Positions 24,158-33,642 of a stretch of 64,000 nt of DNA are shown here, piece by piece; the stretch's first letter is position 1, and every line of letters begins with the position of its first letter. Origin of the DNA: Amorphoplanes friuliensis DSM 7358. GTDB lineage: Bacteria; Actinomycetota; Actinomycetes; Mycobacteriales; Micromonosporaceae. The notes under the pieces were generated by a model. The model was not told where the DNA came from. It did no database searches and saw only the letters and a program-made list of their open reading frames with translations. The stretch is taken from contig NC_022657.1 of assembly GCF_000494755.1 (NCBI RefSeq), positions 7,780,001 through 7,844,000 of the forward strand. The letters run 5' to 3'. The position numbers and the translations under genes were made by a program.

Positions 24158-27100
24158 GTGTCAGACGTGCTGGAGCAGTTCGGCCTCGCCACCCGGGAGT
24201 GGTTCAAGGCCGCGTTCGCCGCGCCCACCGCCGCCCAGGCCGGTGCGTGGCGATCCATCGGTGCCGGGCGCAACGCGCTCGTCGTGGCGCCGACCGGTTC
24301 CGGCAAGACGCTCGCGGCGTTCCTCTGGTCGCTCGACCGGCTGGCCCACGAGCCCGTGCCCGAGGACGCCAAGCAGAGGTGCCGTGTCCTTTACATCAGC
24401 CCCCTCAAGGCGCTGGCCGTCGACGTCGAGCGCAACCTGCGGGCGCCGCTGACCGGCATCCGGCAGGCGTCCGGACGGCTCGGCCTGCCGCCGCCGGACA
24501 TCACCGTGGGCATGCGGACCGGCGACACCCCGGCGGACGAGCGCCGGGCGTTCGCACGGACACCCCCGGACATCCTCATCACCACACCCGAGTCACTGTT
24601 CCTCTTGCTCACCTCGGCAGCGCGGGAATCGTTGCGTGGTGTCGAGACGGTGATCATCGACGAGGTGCACGCCGTCGCGGCCACCAAGCGCGGCGCCCAC
24701 CTGGCGCTCTCGCTCGAACGCCTCGACGCCCTGCTCGGCCGGCCGGCGCAGCGTGTCGGGCTCTCCGCGACCGTGCGGCCGATCGACGAGACCGCGCGGT
24801 TCCTCGGCGGGGCGGGCGACGTCGAGATCGTGCAGCCGCGCAGCTCCAAGACGATCGAGGTCTCGGTCCAGGTCCCGGTCGAGGACATGACCCGCCTCGA
24901 CGAGACGCCCGAGGTCGACCCGGACGAGCCACCGAGCCCCGGCGGCCGGCAGCACACGCCGTCGATCTGGCCCGCGGTCGAGGAGCGTGTGCTCGACCTG
25001 ATCCGGCAGCACCGCTCGACCATCGTCTTCACCAACTCGCGGCGGGGCGCGGAGCGGCTCTGCGCCCGGATCAACGAGCTGGCCGCCGAGACGGCCGAGG
25101 CGCAGCAGCAGCCCGACCGCGTCCCGGCCGCCATGATGGCCCAGTCACCCATAGCAACCGGAGCGTCACCGGTAGTCGCTCGCGCGCACCACGGCAGTGT
25201 GTCGCGCGAGGAGCGCAAGCAGATCGAGGAGGCGCTCAAGTCCGGGCAGCTGCCCGCGGTGGTCGCCACCTCCAGCCTCGAGCTCGGCATCGACATGGGC
25301 GCGGTCGACCTCGTCGTGCAGATCGAGGCACCGCCGTCGGTGTCGGCCGGGCTCCAGCGCATCGGCCGCGCCGGCCACCAGGTCGGTGCGGTCTCCCGGG
25401 GCGTCGTCTTCCCGAAACACCGCGGCGACCTCGTCTCCTGCGCGGTCGTCGCCGAGCGGATGAGCGAGGGAGCGATCGAGGAGCTGCGTTACCCCCGCAA
25501 CCCTCTCGACGTGCTCGCCCAGCAGATCGTGGCCATGGTCGCGCTCGACGCCTGGCAGCTCGACGAGCTGGCCGTGCTCGTGCGCCGCGCCGCCCCCTAC
25601 GCCGAGCTGCCCGACTCGGCCCTGCACGCCGTGCTCGACATGCTCTCGGGGCGCTATCCGTCGACCGCCTTCGCCGAGCTGCGGCCCCGGCTGGTCTGGG
25701 ACAGGACGACCGACGAGCTGACCGGCAGGCCCGGCGCCCAGCGTCTCGCCGTCACCAGCGGTGGCACGATCCCCGACCGCGGCATGTTCGGCGTCTTCCT
25801 CGCCGGCTCCGAGCGCGCCTCCCGCGTGGGTGAGCTCGACGAGGAAATGGTCTACGAGTCCCGGGTCGGCGACGTCTTCCTGCTGGGCTCGACGTCCTGG
25901 CGGATCGAGGACATCACCCCCGACCGGGTGCTGGTCTCCCCCGCGCCGGGCGCACCGGCCAAGATGCCGTTCTGGAAGGGCGACGCCCTGGGCCGCCCGG
26001 TCGAGCTGGGCCGCGCGATCGGCGCCCGCCTGCGCACCCTGACCCGGGCCGGTGACGAGACGGCGATCGAGTCGCTGCGCGCCTCCGGGCTGGACGAGTG
26101 GGCCGCCGACAACCTGGTGGCCTACCTGCGCGAGCAGCGGGAGTCGACCCGCAATCTCCCCGACGACCGCACCATCGTGGTCGAACGCTTCCGCGACGAG
26201 CTCGGCGATTGGCGCATGACCGTGCACTGCGTCCTCGGCGCCCGGGTCAACGCACCCTGGGCCCTGGCGATCGCCCGCCGGCTCTCCGAGCGGTACGGCG
26301 TCGACGGTCAGGTCATGCCCTCCGACGACGGCATCGTCGTGCGGCTTCCGGACACCGCCGAGGAGCCGCCGGGGGCCGAGCTGGTCGCGTTCGACCCCGA
26401 GGAGATCTCCCAGATCGTCGAGGAGTCGGTGGGCACCTCGGCGCTGTTCGCGTCCCGCTTCCGCGAGTGCGCGGCCCGGTCCCTGCTCCTGCCCCGCCGC
26501 GACCCGCGCCGGCGGCAGCCGCTCTGGCAGCAGCGGCAGCGGTCCGCGCAGCTGCTCGACGTGGCCCGCGAATTCGCCGACTTCCCGGTGACCCTCGAAG
26601 CCGCCCGCGAGTGCCTGCAGGACGTCTTCGACGTGCCCGGCCTCGTCGGCCTGATGCGCGAGATCGCCGGTCGCAAGGTGCGCCTGATCGAGGCCGAGAC
26701 ACCACGTCCGTCACCGTTCGCGCGGTCGCTGCTCTTCGGGTACGTCGGTGCGTTCCTCTACGAGGGTGACGCGCCGCTGGCCGAGCGCCGGGCGGCCGCG
26801 CTGGCCCTGGACTCGACCCTGCTGGGCGAGCTGCTCGGCCGCGTCGACCTGCGCGAGCTGCTCGACCCCACGGTGGTCACCGAGACCGAGAGCCAGCTGC
26901 AGTGGCTGACCACCACCCGCAGCCCGCGCGACGCCGAGGACGTGGCCGAGCTGCTGCGACTGCTCGGCGACCTGTCCCCCGCCGAGCTCACCGCCCGCGG
27001 CGTCGACCTCGCCTGGCTGGAATCCCTGACCCGGCGCGCACTGCAGGTCCGGATCGCCGGCGAGGAACGCTGGATCGGCGTCGAGGACGCCGGCCGCTAC

Positions 27101-28699
27101 CGCGACGCGCTCGGTGTCGCCCTGCCCGTCGGTGTCGCCGAGGCCTATCTGGAGCCGGTCACCGACCCGCTCGGTGACCTCGTCGCCCGGTACGCCCGCA
27201 CCCACGGCCCGTTCGCCGCGGCGACCTGCGCGGCCCGCTTCGGGCTCGGGGTGTTTGTCGTCGAACAGGCCCTCAAGCGGCTCAGCGCGACCGGCCGGGT
27301 GGTGTCCGGCGAGTTCTCCCCCGGCGGCGCCGGCACCGAGTGGTGCGACGCCGAAGTGCTGCGCATGCTGCGGCGCCGCTCGCTGGCCGCGCTGCGCCGC
27401 GAGATCGAGCCGGTGGCCCCGCGCGTGCTGGCGGCGTTCCTGCCCCGGTGGCATCAGATCGGCGGCAACGCCCGCGGGGTCGACGCCGTCGCCGCGTCGA
27501 TCGAGCAGCTGCAGGGCATCGCGGTGCCGGCGTCGGCCTGGGAACGCCTGGTCCTGCCCGCGCGGATCGCCGACTTCACACCACCGCAGCTCGACGAGCT
27601 CTGCGCGAGCGGCGAGGTGCTGTGGGCCGGTTCCGGCTCCATCCCCGGCGGCGACGGCTGGGTCACCTTGGCTTACGCCGACAGCGCCCCGCTGCTGCTC
27701 CCGCCGCCCGACGACGAGGTGGCCCTGACGCCGCTGCACCAGTCGGTGCTCGATGCGCTGAGCGACGGGCAGGCACTGTTCTTCCGCAACCTGTCCGACA
27801 AGGTCGGCTCGACCGACGACCCCGGGCTCGCCGCGGCGATCTGGGACCTGGTCTGGGCCGGGCAGCTCACCAACGACACGTTCGCCCCGCTGCGTGCGCT
27901 CCTCGGCCACAGCGGCGCCCATCGGGCAAAGGCCGCCCCGGCCCGCACCCGGTACCGCCGCCCCGGACGCCCGCAGATGCCCAGCCGCACCGGCCCACCC
28001 GCGATGGCCGGTCGCTGGTCCCGGCTCCCGGAACGCGATCTCGACCCGACCCGCCGCGCAGCCGCCCTGGCCGACCTCCTGCTCGAACGCCACGGCGTCG
28101 TGACCCGCGGCGCGGTGATGGCCGAGGGCGTGACCGGCGGATTTGCCGCGGTCTACCCGGTGCTCGGCGCACTCGAAGAACGCGGCGCCGCCCGCCGCGG
28201 CTACTTCGTGGAAGGCCTCGGAGCGGCCCAGTTTGCGGTCCCGGGCGCGGTGGACCGCCTCCGGGCGCTGGCCGAACCCGCCGAGCTGGCCAAACGCACC
28301 GGGGCGACAGCGGTCGTGCTGGCAGCGACCGACCCGGCCAATCCCTACGGCGCGGCCCTGCCGTGGCCAGACCGTGTGGTCGACAGCGGCAACGGCGAAA
28401 CAGCCCCGGCAACAGGCCACCGCGCCGGCCGCAAAGCCGGCGCCCTGGTCGTCATGGTCGGCGGCGACGTTGTCCTCTACGTCGAACGCGGCGGGCGCAC
28501 GCTGCTGTCCTTCGTGGACGACCCCGAGGCGCTGATTGCGGCCGGGCAGGCATTGGCGGGATCGGTGCGATCGGGGGCGCTCGGCCCGATGTCGGTCGAA
28601 CGGGCCGACGGCGAATCGGTGCACTCCTCGCCGCTGCGCGACGCGCTGACCTCGGCCGGATTCCGGGCCACACCCCGAGGCCTCCGCCTGCGCGGCTGA
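24158..28699 (+). CDS. lhr: Lhr family ATP-dependent helicase (full length)
   Basis: Lhr is a 3'-to-5' DNA/RNA-DNA helicase of superfamily 2 linked to DNA repair. With GTG 24158 the protein is 1513 residues, close to the roughly 1500 of the mycobacterial enzyme. Walker A APTGSGKT is at 44-51 and DEVH at 168-171. LSATVRPIDETARFLGG and VFTNSRRGAERL follow, then the QRIGRAGH motif VI. The Lhr-specific WH and core domains come next (to about 860), then the long C-terminal domain. No Shine-Dalgarno site is evident, so a leaderless or short-leader transcript is possible. It is a single rightward gene, divergent from the DUF4397/sortase pair. Confidence 0.95.
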   Translation: MSDVLEQFGLATREWFKAAFAAPTAAQAGAWRSIGAGRNALVVAPTGSGKTLAAFLWSLDRLAHEPVPEDAKQRCRVLYISPLKALAVDVERNLRAPLTGIRQASGRLGLPPPDITVGMRTGDTPADERRAFARTPPDILITTPESLFLLLTSAARESLRGVETVIIDEVHAVAATKRGAHLALSLERLDALLGRPAQRVGLSATVRPIDETARFLGGAGDVEIVQPRSSKTIEVSVQVPVEDMTRLDETPEVDPDEPPSPGGRQHTPSIWPAVEERVLDLIRQHRSTIVFTNSRRGAERLCARINELAAETAEAQQQPDRVPAAMMAQSPIATGASPVVARAHHGSVSREERKQIEEALKSGQLPAVVATSSLELGIDMGAVDLVVQIEAPPSVSAGLQRIGRAGHQVGAVSRGVVFPKHRGDLVSCAVVAERMSEGAIEELRYPRNPLDVLAQQIVAMVALDAWQLDELAVLVRRAAPYAELPDSALHAVLDMLSGRYPSTAFAELRPRLVWDRTTDELTGRPGAQRLAVTSGGTIPDRGMFGVFLAGSERASRVGELDEEMVYESRVGDVFLLGSTSWRIEDITPDRVLVSPAPGAPAKMPFWKGDALGRPVELGRAIGARLRTLTRAGDETAIESLRASGLDEWAADNLVAYLREQRESTRNLPDDRTIVVERFRDELGDWRMTVHCVLGARVNAPWALAIARRLSERYGVDGQVMPSDDGIVVRLPDTAEEPPGAELVAFDPEEISQIVEESVGTSALFASRFRECAARSLLLPRRDPRRRQPLWQQRQRSAQLLDVAREFADFPVTLEAARECLQDVFDVPGLVGLMREIAGRKVRLIEAETPRPSPFARSLLFGYVGAFLYEGDAPLAERRAAALALDSTLLGELLGRVDLRELLDPTVVTETESQLQWLTTTRSPRDAEDVAELLRLLGDLSPAELTARGVDLAWLESLTRRALQVRIAGEERWIGVEDAGRYRDALGVALPVGVAEAYLEPVTDPLGDLVARYARTHGPFAAATCAARFGLGVFVVEQALKRLSATGRVVSGEFSPGGAGTEWCDAEVLRMLRRRSLAALRREIEPVAPRVLAAFLPRWHQIGGNARGVDAVAASIEQLQGIAVPASAWERLVLPARIADFTPPQLDELCASGEVLWAGSGSIPGGDGWVTLAYADSAPLLLPPPDDEVALTPLHQSVLDALSDGQALFFRNLSDKVGSTDDPGLAAAIWDLVWAGQLTNDTFAPLRALLGHSGAHRAKAAPARTRYRRPGRPQMPSRTGPPAMAGRWSRLPERDLDPTRRAAALADLLLERHGVVTRGAVMAEGVTGGFAAVYPVLGALEERGAARRGYFVEGLGAAQFAVPGAVDRLRALAEPAELAKRTGATAVVLAATDPANPYGAALPWPDRVVDSGNGETAPATGHRAGRKAGALVVMVGGDVVLYVERGGRTLLSFVDDPEALIAAGQALAGSVRSGALGPMSVERADGESVHSSPLRDALTSAGFRATPRGLRLRG

Positions 28700-28836
28700 A
28701 CCGCCGCCTGGGGCGAGCGCGGCAGCCGCCCGTCCCGCCCAGGGACGATCGCGGGCCGTCGGACTTGCCGGAAGCGAGTGGCGCGATAGTGATGGGCCGC
28801 GGGTGTGGGCGGTCGGCGGGGTCCTAGGATCCGCCG

Positions 28837-29802
28837 ATGGGGTCTCGGACGAACGTTGCTATCCGGCAGGGTGGCAGCTGGCAGCACTGCGGGTCGAACG
28901 GCATGGGTTACAGCCTCGATGCCTGGCTGGCGCTCGGGCCCGATCCCGCCCTCGCCGTCCTCCGGTCCTTCCCGGTGTGGGAGCCGGACGAGTGGCAACT
29001 GGAGTCCTCGTGCGAGGCGGGAGCGCTCCTCGATCTCGACACCCGCGAGCTGCTGTTCTACCTCGATCTGGACTACGAGCGCCGGGCCGCGCTGCTGGAC
29101 GGGTACGGGGCGACCTGGCCCGGGTGGCAGATTCGCTGGGCCTACAACGGGATCTCCGATGTGACCGACGCGCTGGGCCTGCCTTCGACGGTGCTGGAAC
29201 ATGAACCCTGGGACAGCACCGACCTGTACCGCTGGGGCCGGGCGGCCGCCGACGAGGAGCCGATCGTGCGCTATCTGGTCACGGTTGGCGAGGTTGCGTA
29301 CGCGTTGGATCCTTACGCCGGGCAGCCGTGGCAGGTCGGGCCGGCGTTGCTCGAGCAGCTGACGGACGGGCATCGGGTGACGGGCTGGCCGGAGGTGCCG
29401 CGGGGTGGTCTGCATCTGGACCCGGGCAGCCGGACCGCCGGGATCTGGTGCATCGAGCCTGTTCTCGGGGTGGCCGAGCGTTTTGCCGGGCGGTGGCCCG
29501 GCTGGACCCTGCAGTGGTGGGAGGACCGGTACGACGAGCAGGAACGCCGGGCCGGTGGCACCTTTGTTCCCCCCGAGCTCGGCGCCGGACGGTTCGAGCT
29601 GGCGGAGCGGGTGCAGGACCACTGGGTCTACGCCACCGCGGAGATGAGCGGGCACTGGCCCGAGTTCAGGAACGACTACGGCACGCGGGACGCCGGGCTG
29701 ACCGTCGACGAGCTTCAGCGGGGCTGTGACCTGCTGAGCGGGCCGGAGGGTGACCGGGTGGACGTCGGTGCTGAGGCGGCGAAGCTCAGGCGGTGGCGGT
29801 AG
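28837..29802 (+). CDS. Hypothetical protein with internal duplication (two WPGW blocks)
   Basis: I do not recognise this 321-residue protein. It is soluble, acidic and unusually Trp-rich. Two blocks of about 50 residues look related. About 62-107 reads A-LLDLDTRELLFYL...GATWPGWQIRWAYNG; about 190-235 reads G-LHLDPGSRTAGIWC...GRWPGWTLQWWEDRY. WPGW falls at 94-97 and 220-223. There is no signal peptide or membrane helix. It lies after lhr with a 137-bp gap and overlaps the convergent GNAT gene by 17 bp. Such stand-alone duplicated beta-rich proteins are sometimes immunity or polymorphic-toxin partners, but nothing here proves that. Confidence 0.75.
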   Translation: MGSRTNVAIRQGGSWQHCGSNGMGYSLDAWLALGPDPALAVLRSFPVWEPDEWQLESSCEAGALLDLDTRELLFYLDLDYERRAALLDGYGATWPGWQIRWAYNGISDVTDALGLPSTVLEHEPWDSTDLYRWGRAAADEEPIVRYLVTVGEVAYALDPYAGQPWQVGPALLEQLTDGHRVTGWPEVPRGGLHLDPGSRTAGIWCIEPVLGVAERFAGRWPGWTLQWWEDRYDEQERRAGGTFVPPELGAGRFELAERVQDHWVYATAEMSGHWPEFRNDYGTRDAGLTVDELQRGCDLLSGPEGDRVDVGAEAAKLRRWR

Positions 29803-30310
29803 GACGGCGCAGGACGAAGATCCAGTCGAGGCCGTCCTCGCCCTGGTCGTCGAGGTCTTCAGCCCGGATCAGGCCGGCTCGCAGGGCGACACGCTGGGAC
29901 GCGACGTTGTCGGGGCGGACCCGGGCGACGACCGTCCACTCCGGCAGGTGTTCGGTGGCCCACGCCACCACCGCACCGGCCGCTTCCGTGGCTACGCCGG
30001 CTCCCCAGGCCTGAGGGTCCAGGCGGTAGAAGAGGTTGAGGACCTCGACCTCGCGGAAGCGAACCACCTTCACGCCCGCGAAGCCGAGGGTTCTGCCCGA
30101 CTCGCGGTCCCGGACCACCCAGTACCCGAAGCCGTGGCGGCGCCAGTGTTCGTCCCAGCGGCCGAAGAGGACTTCGGCGTCCGCCTCGGTGGCCAGCAGG
30201 TCCGACGGGTTGTGCAGGCAGGCCTGCCGGTCACTGTGGATCGCGAAGATCGTTTTCAGGTCGGTGGGACCGGGCCGGCGCAAAGCCAGTCGTGCGGTGA
30301 CAATCTCCAC
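29786..30310 (-). CDS. GNAT acetyltransferase (RimJ/RimL type)
   Basis: The 174-residue protein begins MEIVTARLALRRPGPTDLKTIFAIHSD, the usual RimJ/RimL-like opening. It contains GFGYWVVRDRESGRTLGFAGV, the acetyl-CoA loop region QAWGAGVATEAAGAVVAWA, and RPDNVASQRVALRAGL. The acceptor is unknown, either a protein N-terminus or a small amine. Its 3' end overlaps the convergent upstream gene by 17 bp. Confidence 0.88.
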   Translation of the reverse strand: MEIVTARLALRRPGPTDLKTIFAIHSDRQACLHNPSDLLATEADAEVLFGRWDEHWRRHGFGYWVVRDRESGRTLGFAGVKVVRFREVEVLNLFYRLDPQAWGAGVATEAAGAVVAWATEHLPEWTVVARVRPDNVASQRVALRAGLIRAEDLDDQGEDGLDWIFVLRRPTATA

Positions 30311-30353
30311 GCAACAGACTTTACGAGACGACCCGGGACAGGGCGGCGGGTGG

Positions 30354-31283
30354 TCAGCCCAGCTGGGGTGCCACCGCCGTCGCGACCAGCTCCAGGTGGT
30401 TGAGGTCGCTCAGGTCCAGCTGCTGGAGGTACATGCGGGTGGCGCCCGCTTCGGCGTACCGGCCCAGGATCTCGACGGCCTGGTCGGGGGTGCCGACGAT
30501 GCCGCCGTTGCCGCGCATCTCCTCGACGTCCCGGCCGATCGCGTCGGCGCGGCGCTTGACCTCGGCGTCGTCGCGGCCGACACAGAGCACCGCCGCCGCG
30601 GAGAGCGCCGGGGGCTGTTCGCGGCCGATCGCGGTGCTCGCTGCGCGTACCCGGTCGAACATGGCCGGGATGTCCTCGAGCTTGGCGAACGGGGCGTTGA
30701 ACTCGTCCGCGAAGCGGGCGGCCAGGGCCGGGGTGCGCTTCTTGCCGGCACCGCCGACGATGATCGGCGGGCGCGGGGACTGCGTGGGCTTGGGCAGCGC
30801 CGGAGAGTTGATCACCTGGTAGTGCTTGCCCGCGAAGTCGTACGCCTGACCGGCCGGCGTGGTCCACAGACCCTCGATGATCTGCAGCTGCTCCTCGAGG
30901 CGGTCGAAACGCTCGCCGAGCGGCGGGAACGGGATCCCGTAGGCCTCGTGTTCGCGTTCGAACCAGCCGCCGCCCAGGCCCAGCTCGACCCGGCCGTTGC
31001 TCATCGCGTCGACCTGGGCCACGGAGATGGCCAGCGGCCCCGGGAGGCGGAAGGTCGCCGAGGTGACCAGCGTGCCGAGGCGGATCGTCGACGTCTGCAC
31101 GGCCAGTGCCGCGAGGGTCAGCCAGGCGTCGGTGGGACCGGGCAGGCCGTCCCCGCCCATCGCGACGTAGTGGTCGGAGCGGAAGAAGCCGTCGTAGCCG
31201 GTTTCCTCGGCGAGCTGGGCCACCCGCCGCAGGTCGTCGTAGCTGGCACCCTGCTGGGGTTCGGTGAAGATGACAAGACGCAT
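30354..31283 (-). CDS. LLM-class (F420-dependent) oxidoreductase
   Basis: The 309-residue protein starts at ATG 31283 (MRLVIFTEPQQGASYDDLRRVAQLAEETGYDGFFRSDHY) and follows the bacterial luciferase-like TIM-barrel pattern. It has SNGRVELGLGGGWFEREHEAYGIPFPPLGERFDRLEEQL and later PPIIVGGAGKKR. In actinobacteria most such proteins use reduced F420; FMN is the alternative. The substrate is unknown. It is divergent from the SAM hydrolase gene with an 82-bp gap. Confidence 0.9.
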   Translation of the reverse strand: MRLVIFTEPQQGASYDDLRRVAQLAEETGYDGFFRSDHYVAMGGDGLPGPTDAWLTLAALAVQTSTIRLGTLVTSATFRLPGPLAISVAQVDAMSNGRVELGLGGGWFEREHEAYGIPFPPLGERFDRLEEQLQIIEGLWTTPAGQAYDFAGKHYQVINSPALPKPTQSPRPPIIVGGAGKKRTPALAARFADEFNAPFAKLEDIPAMFDRVRAASTAIGREQPPALSAAAVLCVGRDDAEVKRRADAIGRDVEEMRGNGGIVGTPDQAVEILGRYAEAGATRMYLQQLDLSDLNHLELVATAVAPQLG

Positions 31284-31365
31284 GATCCAACCCTGCCAGA
31301 CGGACGGCGACGCGCCCGGGCACCTGCCGGACACAGAGTGTGCCGGGGCAGTAACGTGAACCACC

Positions 31366-32151
31366 ATGGGCGGCTATGGATGGATCAGCCTCACCACCGA
31401 CTACGGCACGTTCGACGGTTTTGCCGCCGCGTGTCACGGTGCGATCGCGCGCATTGCTCCCGATGTGCGAGTCATCGACATCACACACCATGTGCCGCCC
31501 GCCGACGTGGCGCGGGGCGCGGCGGTGCTCGCGCAGACCGCGCCGCACCTGCCGGCGGCCGTGCACGTCGGGGTGGTCGACCCGGGTGTCGGCTCGGACC
31601 GCCGTGGCATCGCGATCGGCACGCCCGGTGGTGTGCTCATCGGGCCCGACAACGGCCTGCTGGTCTGGGCCGCCGAAGCGCTCGGCGGCATCGACACGGT
31701 GGTCGAGCTGACCAACAAGGACTGGCTGCTCGGTGACGTCTCGCGGACCTTCCACGGCCGCGACGTCTTCTCACCGGCGGCGGCCCGGATCGCCCTCGGT
31801 GCACCCCTGAGCGAGGCCGGACCAGCCGTCGACCCGGCGACCGTGGTGCGGCTCCCCGACCCGGTCGTGGCGGTCGGCGACGGCTGGATCGAGGCCGAGG
31901 TCATCACCGTCGACCGGTTCGGCAACGTCCAGCTCGCCGCCGGTGGCGCGATGCTCTCCGGCCTCGGCCCCGAGCTGGTGGTCGGCGGGGTCAAGGCCCG
32001 ACGCGCCCAGACCTTCGCGGATGCCCAGCCCGGCGAGCTCATCGTGTACGAGGACTCGGCGCGCCGTGTCGCCATCGCGGTCAACGGCGGACGTGCCGTG
32101 GTTGTCCTCTCGGTCCGTCCCGGAGACATCGTCCGCCTGGCCGAACGCTGA
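31366..32151 (+). CDS. SAM hydroxide adenosyltransferase (DUF62 family)
   Basis: The 261-residue protein begins WISLTTDYGTFDGFAAACHGAI and contains the family's hallmark motifs: DITHHVPP, VVDPGVGSDRRGIAIGT, IGPDNGL, TFHGRDVFSPAAARIALG and VITVDRFGNVQLA. Members split S-adenosylmethionine to adenosine and methionine using water. They are related to fluorinase and chlorinase, but the family's hydrolase Asp-Arg-His arrangement fits FHGRDVF here. Halogenase activity is not suggested. It starts ATG 31366 and has no operon partner. Confidence 0.9.
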   Translation: MGGYGWISLTTDYGTFDGFAAACHGAIARIAPDVRVIDITHHVPPADVARGAAVLAQTAPHLPAAVHVGVVDPGVGSDRRGIAIGTPGGVLIGPDNGLLVWAAEALGGIDTVVELTNKDWLLGDVSRTFHGRDVFSPAAARIALGAPLSEAGPAVDPATVVRLPDPVVAVGDGWIEAEVITVDRFGNVQLAAGGAMLSGLGPELVVGGVKARRAQTFADAQPGELIVYEDSARRVAIAVNGGRAVVVLSVRPGDIVRLAER

Positions 32152-32159
32152 TCGAGCGG

Positions 32160-32897
32160 TCAGACGCGGTGGTGGACCCACACGTTCGGCTCGACGTAGA
32201 CGGCGTGGTTCTGGGTGACGTCGCAGTGCACCGCGCCCAGGGCGTAGGGCACCGTCACGTCACCTGACTTGTCGAAGGGCAGGCCGGTCCACTCACGCCA
32301 CTGGGCGAGGGTGCCCATCATCACCATGCTCGAGTGGGCCACGTTGACGATGCGGGCACCCGCGCGGACGTGGACCCGGAGCCACGGGTCGACCGGGAGG
32401 CCGTCGGGGCGCTGCTCGTACGCGTACCGGTCGATGGGCTGACCGTGGGCGCCGGTCGGCCGGACGGGCGCGACCAGGTCCTGGAAACCGCGGGCGGCGA
32501 CGTTGGCGCGCATCGCCGCGAGCATGCGACCGGAGAGGCCCTGACCGCGCAGGTCCGGCCGCACCGTGATCTCCAGGGCGGAGACGAAGGTCGGTGCGAC
32601 GCCGCGCATCCGGTCGTGGGCAGCCCGCCGGACGGCCCAGTCCCAGCCGTCCTCCGGCAGGCCGTCGTCGATGGCGCCCGAGAAGCTCACCGGCACCGAG
32701 TGCGCCTTGGCGACGGCCCGTCCCGTCTCCTTGTCCACGGCCAGCAGCTGATATTCGGGGTACTGCGTGGTCTCGTAGCCGTAGAAGAAGGCGCCGTTGT
32801 TGTCCTTGGTCATGAACGCCGGCCAGAAACCGTCCAGCTCGGACCAGAGGCCGGTCCGGTCGGGGCGTTCCGCGGCGGTGGCGATGTCGAGCTCCAT
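32160..32897 (-). CDS. GNAT-like acetyltransferase
   Basis: The 245-residue protein starts at ATG 32897 (MELDIATAAERPDRTGLWSELDGFWPAFM), 16 bp after the hemerythrin gene's stop, so the two are probably cotranscribed. The GNAT core includes ALEITVRPDLRGQGLSGRMLAAMRANVAARGF, with the QGLSGR acetyl-CoA loop, preceded by VAKAHSVPVSFSG. The C-terminal half (GARIVNVAHSSMVMMGTL, then VPYALGAVHCDVTQNHAVYVEPNVWVHHR) is a second GNAT-like lobe. The substrate is unknown. Confidence 0.8.
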   Translation of the reverse strand: MELDIATAAERPDRTGLWSELDGFWPAFMTKDNNGAFFYGYETTQYPEYQLLAVDKETGRAVAKAHSVPVSFSGAIDDGLPEDGWDWAVRRAAHDRMRGVAPTFVSALEITVRPDLRGQGLSGRMLAAMRANVAARGFQDLVAPVRPTGAHGQPIDRYAYEQRPDGLPVDPWLRVHVRAGARIVNVAHSSMVMMGTLAQWREWTGLPFDKSGDVTVPYALGAVHCDVTQNHAVYVEPNVWVHHRV

Positions 32898-32913
32898 CGC
32901 CTGACGATAGGCC

Positions 32914-33576
32914 TCAACCGCGACGAATTTTGTCCCGGGATCTGGCGTAGACGCCCGCGCCGAACAGCCGCCACAGCAGACGCGCCGGGGCCGGGAGCTG
33001 GGCCAGGAACATCGCGCGTTCCTTCGGGTTCGCCTCCTCGAGGATCGCGCCGACAAAGACCAGGGCCAGCTTGTTCTTCGGGATCGCCTCGCGGCCACGC
33101 TCGTTGAGGGCCTGCCATTCGGCCGGGGTGACGTGCTCGGAGACCAGCGGCAGGAGTTCGCGTTCCTCGTCGCCGAGGTGCTCGTCGAGGGCCACCGACG
33201 CCTGGGCGAGCACGTCGGCGAGCTGGTCACGGACGTCCGCCGCGGCCTCGGCCCGCCACCGCGCGGTCAGGTCGTCGATGCTGCCGAGCAGGCCACCGAG
33301 CCGTTCGTGCTGGGCCTCCATGCGGTGCACGAGGTCCGCGCGCAAGCCGACACGGTCCAGCATGACCGGCCACAGCAGCTCGTCCTCGGCCTCGTGGTGG
33401 TGGTGCAGGGCGCCCGCGACGTTGGCCAGGTGCGAGCCGATGACCTCCGCGCGGGTGGTGTCGCCGGGCGGGGCGGCGCGGATCAGAGCGGGCAAGATGC
33501 GGAACTCGCGGCGGAAGACCCGGTGCACCAGCACCATCTCCCAGGTGTCGACGCGAGCGGCCGAGGAAATTGTCAT
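32914..33576 (-). CDS. Hemerythrin HHE cation-binding protein
   Basis: The 220-residue protein starts at ATG 33576 (MTISSAARVDTWEMVLVHRVFRREFRILP). The four-helix bundle carries the expected iron-ligand motifs: VHRVFRREF, ALHHHHEAEDELLWP, MEAQHERL and LDEHLGDEERELLP. Such domains bind a di-iron site and may sense or carry oxygen or nitric oxide. The C-terminal about 60 residues are an additional helical tail (ANPKERAMFLAQLPAPARLLWRLFGAGVYA). It is divergent from the SARP regulator with a 66-bp gap, so they may share control. Confidence 0.85.
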   Translation of the reverse strand: MTISSAARVDTWEMVLVHRVFRREFRILPALIRAAPPGDTTRAEVIGSHLANVAGALHHHHEAEDELLWPVMLDRVGLRADLVHRMEAQHERLGGLLGSIDDLTARWRAEAAADVRDQLADVLAQASVALDEHLGDEERELLPLVSEHVTPAEWQALNERGREAIPKNKLALVFVGAILEEANPKERAMFLAQLPAPARLLWRLFGAGVYARSRDKIRRG

Positions 33577-33630
33577 GCCGGCAGGGTGCCGGGGTCGGCT
33601 TGCAGACTGCCTGCAACCGGCCTGCGTTTG

Positions 33631-33636
33631 TACACT
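33631..33636 (+). promoter_or_regulatory. TACACT -10 giving a leaderless regulator transcript
   Basis: TACACT lies six bases before the GTG 33643 start codon. Transcription would therefore begin at or next to the start codon, as is common in actinobacteria. There is no Shine-Dalgarno site. The CTGCAA/CTGCC repeats just upstream may be activator sites. Confidence 0.45.
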
Positions 33637-33642
33637 CCCCCC

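Noticed and set aside
31366..32151. Fluorinase or chlorinase
   Set aside because: The related fold is used, but the motifs fit the common SAM hydroxide adenosyltransferase and no halogenation genes are adjacent.
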